Shown here: in pieces, positions 40,685-52,700 of the stretch
Layout of the letters: every line of letters begins with the position of its first letter
How positions within the stretch are numbered: the stretch's first letter is position 1
Assembly (NCBI GenBank): GCA_039566865.1
Contig: CM076949.1
Coordinates: forward strand, 4,989,501 to 5,053,500
Direction of reading: 5' to 3'
Source of the DNA: Aurelia coerulea
Lineage: Eukaryota; Cnidaria; Scyphozoa; Semaeostomeae; Ulmaridae
DNA length: 64,000 nucleotides
Notes under the pieces: model-generated
The model's input: the letters and a program-made list of their open reading frames with translations, nothing else
What the model was told of the DNA's origin: nothing
Database searches by the model: none
Translations under genes and position numbers: made by a program

Positions 40685-40762
40685 ATGGCGTTGCTCACAG
40701 TTGAGCGTTCGCAATCTGTCGAAGGATTTTTGAGCTCTGCAAGCGACGACGATGACGAATCG
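40685..40762 (+). CDS. SSH: SSH exon 1
   Basis: Start codon and MALLTVERSQSVEGFLSSAS followed by an acidic run. Vertebrate SSH proteins also begin MAL-T-xR-SP. Donor GTAAGA, phase 0. Confidence 0.85.
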
Positions 40763-43700
40763 GTAAGAATTTCTAGGTCACCAATCAGGAAATAGAATTG
40801 GAAGTTGTCACTTTTCACTCAAATGATATCTTGTCTGCTGTTTTATTGTTCAATATGAAATAACACAGTATATTTCTTGGTCATTATGTTAGAAATTGCT
40901 TGCTTTCGTGTCTTCCAGTCAATTTTTATCGAAGATTTTCAAGGCCAGGGTTTTTATTAGGCCTAAATAACAAAACGTCATTCATAGCCAAACAAGAGAA
41001 TGCAAGCTCAGGCTATGAGGGAATTAAGCTACAAATCTGTTGTAAAGCTCCCCATTTACAAGTAGTTTGCTTAATCAAACATGAAAGATCTTATTGTTGT
41101 AGATTGTTTGTTGTTGTAGGAAATTGAATAGAAAAGTTAATGCCCTTACTTAAAAAAGAGTAGAGAGGGAGCTAAAATGATTTTAGTTTAGTAAAATTGT
41201 TGACCTGTTTGGAAAAGACTATTTTTATATTGCTTTTCTCTGTTATAGGAATTAGGTATGAATTGATAAACTTCAATAGGGATTGTTTAGTTAAATATCC
41301 CTTGGCTGTGAAAAGCGTACACAGTTTAAATAAAGATATGTTTTGTTCCTGGAATGGAAAGACAAAGACGAGCAAAGGAAAAACATTTGGGATAATAATG
41401 TATGAGTCAAATTCATGCCCTGATATCAGCTCCCGCCCCCAACTGTGGTGCCACAGGGGGGATTGGGGAGTTCACTCCAGATTCCAAAAGTCTGCAAAAA
41501 TTTTCAAAGAAAAAAGTAAGAAAAATGACATAAAGTTAGTTTGGTATGCCGTTATGCTGAAAAATTTTGTCAGAATCCCCAGGACCCCCCACATCTTTCA
41601 AATTTTTCAGAGCTGGCCACCACTGCCCGCCCCAGGGCACATCCAGGCATTTGATCAGTAGGGTCTACTGGTGGTAAAGTTAAGTTGAATTCGCACTTGA
41701 AGCGTAGCTCTTTCTTGAGGCATTCCAGTTAACAATGACGCGTTTTTTGTCACACGCACAACAATAGCTGCATTCGTAGAATCGGCTGTATCTAAAGACG
41801 GGGGATGGAATGGGGGAATTCCCTGTGTAGAGGTAAAGTGGGTAGTGCAAAAACTTTTGATAGTTTTTTGTTTGTACATCAAGTTATTATGCTTTGGATT
41901 TAATCTTTTTTTTAACTTGCTTTGCGTTGCCTAGAATTGTGAATTTTAAGGATGCCTTTGTCATAACTCCACAATCAGTATACACATTGTAAAGTAATCC
42001 ACACATTTAAAATATGATAAAAGACCTAATATGTGACCCTGACTATTTCCAGTGGATCTTCACTTCCTGGTTAAGGCCTGTTGTTTGTCAAGAATTATTT
42101 TTAGATTTCTACCTGTCTCATTAAAATTCCTACAAATAAGTGAGCTTTCTGGGAACACCCTAAAGTTACTATGATGCAGTGCATGAAAAGGTGCCACAGC
42201 GCAAGCTTTGCACCTCAATGCAGAGAATGTTCCCTTGAATATGAGTGGCATGCACCTGTCAGTGAATACCTGCCCCAAGGGCAATTCATCACCATTTGGC
42301 AATAATTAACTGTTGACAATTCTGCCATCAGGATGACCAAAAAGATGATTTTCAAGTAGAAGATATTCAGTCATCAGGCCCAAGACCCCCAAAACTTGGA
42401 AGGATGAGATCGTAAGTTTTGAAATGATAATTATATTTCCAAATTTAGCAGATCTTTGCTTTTTTCAGTGAGCTTCAAGTTTTTCTTGAAAACTGTTTGT
42501 TCAGACAACGGAGTTTGAAAAAATATCAAAGCAAATCAATTTGATAAAAACAAAATCTTTGTTGAAAGCTACAGTTAGATAAAAAGCAAATGGTTTTGAG
42601 GTAACAGTCTGGAGTTTGTGCAAGGATCGAGCGACCGCTCATTCAACTGATCACAACCAATGGGCTTGTTGATTCCTAAGTTTTCTTAGGAATTTTTTCA
42701 GTATGAAGAAAATTTGCCTTGTGTTTTGCAATCAATTTGGGCTGTTTCAAGTCTCAGTCTAAGAATTTTCAAGAAAAATTTGACTTAAAACGCAAAAATC
42801 ATTTGGCTGAAAATTGAAAAATAATCATAAATATACATATTTGAATATTTTTTGGGATTTTAAGTAAAGATTAACATTTTGAACTTCATACTTGGTGAAC
42901 CAGAAAAAAGTTCCCACTTTTGAAAATTCAAAGCATCAAGAGAACTGGATTGATTGGACTGTATACAATTTTGGCACAGCCATTACGGTAGCAGTATTAC
43001 ATGTTATTTTTCATGTCATCATCTTTACAAGCACTGGGAGGGATTGCGTAAATACAAGTTTACAAAAACTTTTTTTTTGCATACATTCCAATGAAAAAGG
43101 CCTAAAATACTTTATCAAATCACAAAGGACTCCTCGCTGAGAACAACAGGAAAAATGCAATTTCGTATGGGGGAGATCTATCATATGCACATTACATAGA
43201 AATTTTTGCAAAGTTCAATATACCTATATTTGTAGTGCTCCTAAGAAGACGAGAAAAATCACAAAAATACTTTGGTCCTGAGGCCATTAACATATAGATA
43301 TATGAATCATTCAAAAAGAAGAAGCACTTGTGGTGCTACAAATTTTTGAAAGTGGGAACTTTTTTCTGGCTCACCCGGTACAGTAATTGGTCATGTTTAT
43401 CATTTATCATGGCTTGATGAAAGGACTGTAGCTAATTTTTGGCACACCCATTACGGTAGATATTACATGTTATTTTCATTTATCTTAATCAACATGGGAT
43501 ATGGTTCTTGCTTGACCATAAGAGTTTACCTTGTCACCTTGTGAATAACATGCATTCAATTATTGAATAAAAAAGAGAAAAGATTACAAACAGACCCAAA
43601 GTTACTTATATTTAGCAATATATTATGGTAGGCACATTGTCTGTATCTAATCATTGCCAAATATTTTATTTGTCAAGATTCCTCTCATCTTGATGTGTCA

Positions 43701-46700
43701 ATTTTGACATCATCGGCACACAAAATGAATGCAAAGCAGACAAGGATATTTTTAAGCACAAACGTTTCTCATGTTACAAAGTAAAGTACTGTCCTTTACT
43801 TTTAAAGCTAAGTAGTAGAGACTGTAAATTCATGCATCTTTGATGCAAAGTCCAAGAAGTTGGTTCGCACAAAGATTATTAACAAAATGGTAATCAATAT
43901 CACCATTCTGGTGCATCCAATGTAATCCTCAATCTCAGTTGAAATGGATGTTTATTGAATTTGATTGACTTTGCGACTGACAACTTACCAAGTTATAAAC
44001 AGTATTGTTGTAGTCTGGAGACAGCCTAAATTAACCAAACATCAGTCCAATTTCTAAAGACTTAGTTCGAAATGCAAAGAGAAAATTGTGGATTTTCAAA
44101 GTCCCTCTTCTTCTCACATTTCTTTCTTTCTGGAGACCTAAAAACTTTCTGGGACCATTGGTGCCGTGGTCCGCTATTTTTTCCACCCATGGAAAACAAT
44201 TCCAGCAATCTTATCCAGGCATGTACCTGATACTGTATACAACTTTAGTATTGCTACTGGTAATTTAGCAAACATACCTATATACATCTATCACATTCGG
44301 TAAATACTTGCATAGCTACACATTAGATATGAGAACTCACGCTGTGGTTATGAGAGCTTTTGCTCCAAATTATGGTGAGCTGTGAGAAGGAGGCAACGTT
44401 GTTGTAAGATTGAAAAACTTGCCTGTGTTGCTTTAGAAAGGAAAAACCCATGGCCACTACAGTACTTCAGGGAGATTACTGACCAATCTTCAAATTGTGA
44501 CCCACGTATTTCTATCATGACCTGCCAACAAGTGGATTCTTGTTTGGAGCACCCTTGTTTAGACATAAAGTTTTTCAACGACTTTTTGGTCCCAGAAATT
44601 AAAATATTTTTTCCACCCCTGTTGTTTTCTGACTCAAACAGAAGGGGTAAAAGCATGCACTGTACTGTAGATATTCTGTAGTAACTTAGATATTCTGTAT
44701 TTCTTGAAATGTCTCTTGTAGTGCCGCTTTGAGCCTTTTTTATTCTTACATATCTTCAATCACAATAAAATTGGCTCACAAATAGATCAATTTAAAATTC
44801 CTCCAAAACTGGCATGAGCATGAATAATTTCGGGCTTGAATGTGAATAACATTTTTGTTGCAGGCCAAGCTTTGCTGGCTTTTTTGCATCAAAAGGAGGT
44901 GCAGTTTCTCTCCCTGATGGTATCAAAGCAAGAACAGCCACACCTCCACACAGCAAATCTTGTGGTAAGTTTAGAATTTTAGATTTTGCTGGATGTTTTA
45001 CAGAACAGGACCGAACAGAGCAGAACAGAACAGAACTGAAATTGTATGTGCATGCTCAAGAATCCAAAGACTGCCTGTGATCTCTGGAAAACTTCCCCAA
45101 GAAAGACAACTTTTTATAGTTTCTTAGTTAGGCTAAACCCCATTTTATCATGTCAAATAAATTTGATTGATATCTTAGAGCATTCTGAATCAGAAGTGCT
45201 TAATATTTTCAACTCTCATCCTGTTTGTTCTATATCTTCTCCTTCAAGAAAAGCTGTTATACTGAGTAATTAAAGATAAAATGTGCACCGCATTTGAAAA
45301 TATACTGCTCATATATCGAAGCAATGATATTGAAAAATTTCTTTCTTCATTGACAGCATATTCAATTTGATTCCATAAGTTACCTGATCATCCCTTTCCA
45401 TGGATAAACAATCCTGGCCAAAAGAAGCTGGGACAGAGGCAAATTTCGGTGTTTTCACGATGTTTCCTAAAATATCAAGGCAAAAACATACGTTTAGAAC
45501 CTCCTGATCCCCCTTTCCCCCTACTTCAATGTTGAGAAGGTTGAATGGTGTTTGATTCAAGCAACCTTGCAACGGGGGGAGCAGGGGGCACGTAATCAAA
45601 GACCGAGGTAGTCCAATTTTGTCATTTGTCCCCAAGCATTTTGGCCAAGATTGTATGTGTGATGCCTTAAATGTCTTATTGATTATCATGTAGATGTACC
45701 GGGTGAATCAATAATAAGGCCCTGTGTTTGAAGAAATGTTGCTCCCTGAATATCAAAAGCAATATTATTGAAAACTGTCTTGTTTTATTCCCGATATGTC
45801 CAATTAGTTTCAGTAATTTACCCAGCTTTAATCCGCTCTTCCTTCCCGTCAATATGGGAGATTTTCTACAGAAAGTCCCTTTCGAAAACGTGCAAAAACG
45901 AATGAAAGCAACAAGCAAAATTTCCCTTTGTTTTCCTTCCTAGCAATTATGTATATTGTCATCTTGGGAGAATAGAATCCCCCCTGAATAAGTTATTCAT
46001 ACAAGGGAAAGACTTTTTGATTCCCCCAAGAGAATAGCACGTGCTAAAGTGTGCTCAAGTCATTGCTGTAAGGTAAAGATATCAGGGAAACTTACTCACG
46101 ATTTTAGCACGTTTTTTAAGGTTTCTCGATGGGACTTTACTCAGAAAATCCCCGGGGGGGGCACTCCCATACTTGACCTGACGGGATGTGCCGCTCAACA
46201 GGGTGTCCTTTTGCGGTAAAAATTATGCGACAGGGTGTCATTTTCTAGCGAAAATTATGCAACAGGGTATTATAATAGGTAAAAAAATTATGCGACAGGG
46301 TATCACAAGCAAAAATTGCGTTCTACACTGTATTTGAGAGGCAAAATTTTTATGCGACAGGGTATCACAAGAAAAAATTGCGTTCTACACTGTATTTGAG
46401 AGGCAAAATTTTTATGCGACAGGGTATCACAAGCAAAAATTGCGTTCTACGCTATATTTGAGATTCAAAATTTTTATGCGACAGGGTGCAGGGTGTGGAG
46501 AGGTTTTCCGCACACCCCCGTCACTTCCCTAGTCAAGTACCCCCCCGGGGAGAAAATCCCTTGTCAAAGCTGAACGGAGTGACCGATTTCAGCCAGAAAA
46601 AGTTCTAAAAATAATTGATCATGTTAGCTATTCAATCAGATATTGCAAAATATCGTTGCTTATATATTCAGAGAGCAGTAGCCTTTTAAACGCCGGGCAT

Positions 46701-49700
46701 TTTATTGACTCACCCGGTAGACATAGGAGATTTTCTGCAGAAAGCCCGTTTTCTGCAACCTGCAAAACTGAATGAAAACGACAACCAAAATTTTGTTGGT
46801 TTTCCTGCTTAACAACAATGACACTTATAGTACATGTATTAGCATAAATCCCTCTGAATAAGTTTCTCATCCTAGAGGTAAGACTTTTTCATCCTCCCAG
46901 GAGGACTGCGTACATGCTAAAATGTGTCCCAGTTAGATATATTGGGTCATATGCCTAGGACATCTTTTGAAGCTACTCAAAATGACTTTCTCAAAAAGTT
47001 CCTTATAAAATCTGAACGGAGTTAACAATCTCAGCGAGGAAAATTCTAAAAATAATTTAGCATGTTGGCTTTTAAATCAAATATTGCAAAATATTGTAGC
47101 TTTGTTATTTAGGGAGCAATAACCTTTCAAACGGTGTGCATAATTTTAACTCACTTGGTATATTATTTAAAAATGCTCTTTCCCATTTATTCTAATGCTA
47201 ATGAATTAGTTTCCAAATTTAAAAAGTTTTTCATTCTTTTTCAAGGAGAGCTGCAATTTCATTTGCAAGCCATGACCACAATGCTTAGAGAAGAAGATAT
47301 GCTAAAAATGGTATATAGTATATATATTTATATATAAAGTTTATATACAGTGACTCTGCATCTTCTTGACCTTTTTCGAGCACAAAACCAACCTTAGTCA
47401 GACAAGAATTTTGGTAAACAATTGACTTTTTATCAAGTAGTCTCCCCACAGTAGAGTGTATCTTCCAGTACGCTAATGATCTCCATTTTTAATCTTATTA
47501 TATAATGATACTTGACAAAAAAAGAAAATTGAAGATCGGCCATGTCATCAAATGTTGGTGATTTTTCAAACGGGAGTACTTTTTTTGGGGACACCCGGTA
47601 TATATGTTAAAACTCCCTAATAGCTTTGGCATCATTGATTTGTAGATGTCCCAAATACATTTCATCATAAGATTTCATAAGTCTTTTCTGGAAAACTTAC
47701 AGCAGAAGGTTATAAGAATGTAATCGTAGCCAACTATCATGATACTGCTCCCAGTGCATACTGCGAAAGAGATGTATTATTGTAGTCGCCATGTACGTTA
47801 TACTCGTAATTTAACCAGCATAGGGCTCAAATCTTTAAAAAGGTCGGTGTAAAATTCTATTACGGTTTCACTCGAATTAAATGGCTTGGAAGGAACTTAG
47901 CGTTTTTTACTGTAAATCTGCCGTGGCAATTTGTTGATATCTTGATTAGTTTCAAAATGGCGGCATTTATTAAATTTGAGGCTATGACGTCATCAAATTT
48001 CTAAATCCTAAACCAGAAAAGATACTGATTTCTGCGTTTCACCATATTGTAGGTCTTCATAAACTATGATTTTGTTGAAAGTTATATGATTTTTCCTCCT
48101 TTGGTTTAAGATTTACGATGATTTAAATGTTTTCACGGCAGATTTACAGCAAAGTACTATAAGTTCCTTTCAAGCCATTTAATTCGAGTGAAACCGTAAT
48201 AGAATTTTACACCAACTTTTTTAAAGATTTGAGCCCTTTGCTAATTTAATCGCCTGAAGCGTTTAACTGTTTACAACCGCGATTTGAATATCTTTGCGCT
48301 TCTGTTAGTGTAGCTGTGAAGCAGCCTCATTTATGTTTTCCAGGCTGTACGTATAGAGAGCCAGTTACCGGACAAGAAGAGATATTTAACTGCCGTTACA
48401 AGTCCTAATTATGGAAATTTGCTTATTGGCATTGATTGGGTGGATGGGTAAGTTTGAGCTACGAACTTTTATAGGTTTAACAACTGAGCTTTTCATGCAA
48501 GAATCCTTCTCACTACACCAAGGAATATTCACCATTACTTCAAATACGTGCAAGCTGGGTTGCATCTTGCTGCAAATTGTAAAAAATGTTCGCGTTTGAA
48601 ATGATGAAAGTCGATTACAAGAGAACAAGCTGAGGCCCTACAAAGATTTTGAATGGAAGGGGCACATATTTCTATTTTTCGTTCCTTCCTAGAATATTGC
48701 TTTGCTGCCAGTCACTATTTTAAGCTCAAAATTATACACAATTTTCATCAACCTTTATTATCAGTCTCAACGCAGTTTCAAAGGATGGCCACATTGTTGG
48801 CATAATAGACCTTTTTACTTGTTAGAAAAGAGGGTTGGATCGAGCATCCAAATATGGTAAATTTTGTGAAGGAAAACAACAGCATGACCCCCGTTCTCAG
48901 TAAAAACATTGCTAGCTGTGGCAAGAACTTGCTTCGGATCTCAACACTTTTCAGAGAGTTCATTATCAACTACTTTGTGCAAAGTGAATTAGCAATAGTT
49001 TACTTCATACGCAGGCAAATCTTATTGGTCTACTTGCGTCATTTCTCGTTATTTTCATTCATTTTTAGCTGAATTTTCTTTCATTTGAATAACAACGGTT
49101 GAAAATACAAACCTCTATTTGCAATGTCGCAAAATGAAGCCTTTGCAGGCTCGCATCTTGTTTTAAAACGGTTACACAACAAACGCAGCTAACGACGATT
49201 GAAACTAACGAGAAACAAGGCCAGAAGGCAAATAAAACTTGCCAGTGTATAAACTGAACCAATTTGAGTAAAGTTATCGTTAATTAACTCTCTGAAAAGT
49301 GTTGAGATCCGAAGCAACTTCTTGCCACAGCTAGCAGTGTTTTTACTGAGAACGGGGGTCATGCTTTTATTTTCCTTCACAAGATTTACCATATTTAGAC
49401 GCTTGATCCAAGCCTCTTTTCTAACGAGTAAAAAAGTCTATTGATGTATACTTTATTGGCATGTGGTTTGGCGAATACCTCTATTTTGTTATTCACCACT
49501 TATTCATTAGATGCGAGTCACAGCCACTAGTATTTTCCTGTCATCCTTATCTTTCATTTTTGTTGATAGTGTTAAAAAATTTTCAAAAGTCAATGCTTTG
49601 GTTACTTTCTCCTTTAGTCCAACCATCGGATTAGTCCTGGAGCTGTATAGTTCAACAATCGCAAAATTGGATGGGGATGGGTACGTATTTTTATTTTCGT

Positions 49701-52700
49701 AAACTGTTTTATTTGTGTCACGTTTCTTATCGATTTCGGCAGATTATTCCAAAATCGTCCTCCCTCATTTTCAAAGGTAATCTCCCAAGATTCTACGCGA
49801 TTTATATGTTCTATAATTTATTTCTTGCTCTGTAGTGCTTTGTGTAATCCTTAGCATCGTCTGTTTAATTATGATATATTGATGATGTTTATTTTAGTGG
49901 CTTCCATGTGTCATACGACTCAGAAAGAACTCACTGCTTCAAACCAATCTCAGTGCAAACACTATGGTAATGTTCCTTTGTTTGCTTTATTCTTTTCGAA
50001 CATGCCCCTCAAGCTCTATATCTCTCAAAAAATATCATTTTGAGAAGCATAGGTTCCAAATCTTTAAGGTTACTGTATCCCTTCATTCACGGATCACTCA
50101 CGGTGTTTTCTCTCTTGATTATCACGCCTGCGACATCACACTTATCAGATATACATCATTCGATTGGTCAGGAAATGGGGAGTATTTATAAGCCAAAAAG
50201 AATACAAATATCCAAAAATTGTGCGTTATACACCTGAAAACGTGAAAATTGGACCTTCCCCCTTCTAGAACCTCCCTGGCCCCCTAGATAAGTTTCATTT
50301 AAAGCTCAATGAGATTTTTGCATTCTCAACACATTAATCTAGCAAAGGATTTCTCAAATTTCCTTTGCATTCCTTAGCTTCAGAATAATTAATAGAACAA
50401 TTTTGCCCTTCGCTCCCTGGCCTCGTTTTGAGATCCTTTCAAATTTTAACTTTGGACCATGCAATTTTTCTCAAAAGTGAGACATACTTTGGTCCCCCTA
50501 GGCTTTTTCTCTCTGTCTGCCAAATTTAAGCCAATTACATCAAGCCGTCATACATGTGAGATATCAATTTTTTCTTCTGTTGCGATTGCGAAAAATTGTC
50601 CCTTATATCATTAGGTCTGCAATGCATTTTCTCCTCTGCATGCCGGTTTTATAATATCGTGTTTGCCACTTTTATCCTTTATTGCCCTAATAGAGTAACA
50701 TCTTTTAAAACAGTAATCACAGTGGGCACAGAGGCGGAAATCGAGGAAAAATCGAATTCTTAGAGTTCCAGTTTTGTTTACATTTCCTGAAAGCTGAATA
50801 AATTCTGGACTCAACAGTGCAAATCCGAAGTTGATATCTTATTCCGTTTCGAAATTATCTTACTTTGAAACCTGGAGAAGTTGAACAACTTTTGTTTACC
50901 TCGCAAAACCTGGTTATTTGAATTCCCAACTGTCTTTTGATTATAGGGGAGCTTTTTTATGAACATTGTTGATCAAAACTTTGGTAGGTAAGGTACTTAA
51001 TAATAAATTGTAAAGAGATTCGGTTGATCAAAACATGGACTTTCTAATGAGTTTCAAGGTCGAATATGAAAGAAGAAATACTGCCAGGATTGTAGACATT
51101 TATAGGTTACCCACAGATTGGAAAGATGGATTGAAAAGGATTTCTTACATTTTATGAACATCATTCTGTAGATCTGCGTACTATCGTTTTGTCTCTATAT
51201 ATTTAGGTCTGCCATGCATGTAATTCAACGTGGAATAGAAATGGCTGCGAGATATGGACATGACAGTGCTGCATACAAAGAATTTCTCAGTTTTTATCGA
51301 AACCAAATCACTTCTGATCCAACAAGCATCAGTGAATGGTATGATTAATAATTATTTCATCATTGGCAATAATACAGCAAGGGATAGCATAGGTTGCATA
51401 TCTTTAGAAAGCTTTGTGTAAAATTTTATGGCCTATTTCTTTTAACTGAATAGCTTCGAAGAAACTCTTGCTATTTCGCTAAAATTATACCATTGGACTT
51501 TTCTGAAATTTTCAATATTTTCAGAAATGTGGTATCTTTCTTCTCTTTTAAGAATTCAATAAAAATTTTGAAAAACCTGAAACATTCGTAATTTTTAAAA
51601 TTTTTGATCAAGCATAAAATAAATTTCAAGAAAATAATGGTTTATGGATGTCTACAGTATGGTACCAAGCGAAAGTCTTGTCGTTCTTTTGGTTTGCGAT
51701 TTCAAAACTTGATAACGTCATATCCTAAAATGAGTTGAAATATGAAATGTGCATTAAAAGACCTTTAGCTGTTCTACAAAAGATCCTGGATCGAGCGTTA
51801 TTTTTATACGTTTTTATACGCGAGGTTCGATCGAATGGCATTAGAGCTTTTATTACTATTGTGCACATTCGAAAATTCTACAAATGTAACAAAATAGCGT
51901 TTGATTCTGATTATTTTCAGAATAGCTAAAAGGTCTATTTCGAAAAAGTATTCAAGATTTCTTAACAGCCAAAAGGTAGAATTATAGATAAGTACCGAAA
52001 GTTTCTTTCAAGGCATTCAATGAAATGAGATGGGTCATAGAATTTTACACCCACCTTTTTACACCGATTCAAAGATTTGGAACCTGTGCCACAAGTGACT
52101 AGCCATTGAAACATTGATTGATTGATTGATTGATTGATATATTTTTCTACGATTGATTAGTGTAGCTCCACATGCAAATAAACACAGCTACATGCGATTC
52201 CCTGAAATCTAGATGGCAAACTCACTTTGGGGGGGGGAGGTGTTGTGGCGCATTGGTGTAATCCTGTGACTTTGCACCAAGAACAGTCAGGCAGACAGGG
52301 TTTGATACCCGGTAGAGCCCCACCACTTGAGGTCTTCTCTACTTCTGCGATCGCAGCGCTTGGCACTAAAAAATGCAACTTCACCTTTTCACCTTCACTT
52401 TTGATACATGCAAAAGGAGTTGTTAGGAACATACATTAGTATGGATCTAAAACGAAAAACTCAATCGAGATGTCTGCTTCTGGAATTTTATTTATGTTTT
52501 TCAGATGTTGATCAAATGTTGATCATCAATTCTTCGTACTTCACGCAGAACATAAGAAAATGCATTACCCACTGGTCATTTTCACGAACTAATTCGACAA
52601 ATTCCTGCTGCAGACATTTTAAAATGATTCCTCATTTCCTCTGTCTGTAGCTTTCAAAAGATTACTTTACTTCAGAGGCCCAAAAGTGCTCTGTTGCTCT

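Larger units (their letters stand above)
45697..46719. mobile_element. MITE type A carrying a nested family H element
   Basis: TACCGGGTGAATCAATAAT start and GACTCACCCGGTA end. The interior tracks 1522-2160 except for the block 46151-46550. Confidence 0.85.

Noticed and set aside
41197..41661. 154-codon plus-strand frame in SSH intron 1
   Set aside because: The second half crosses a C/G-run repeat and composition is repeat-like; no family resemblance.
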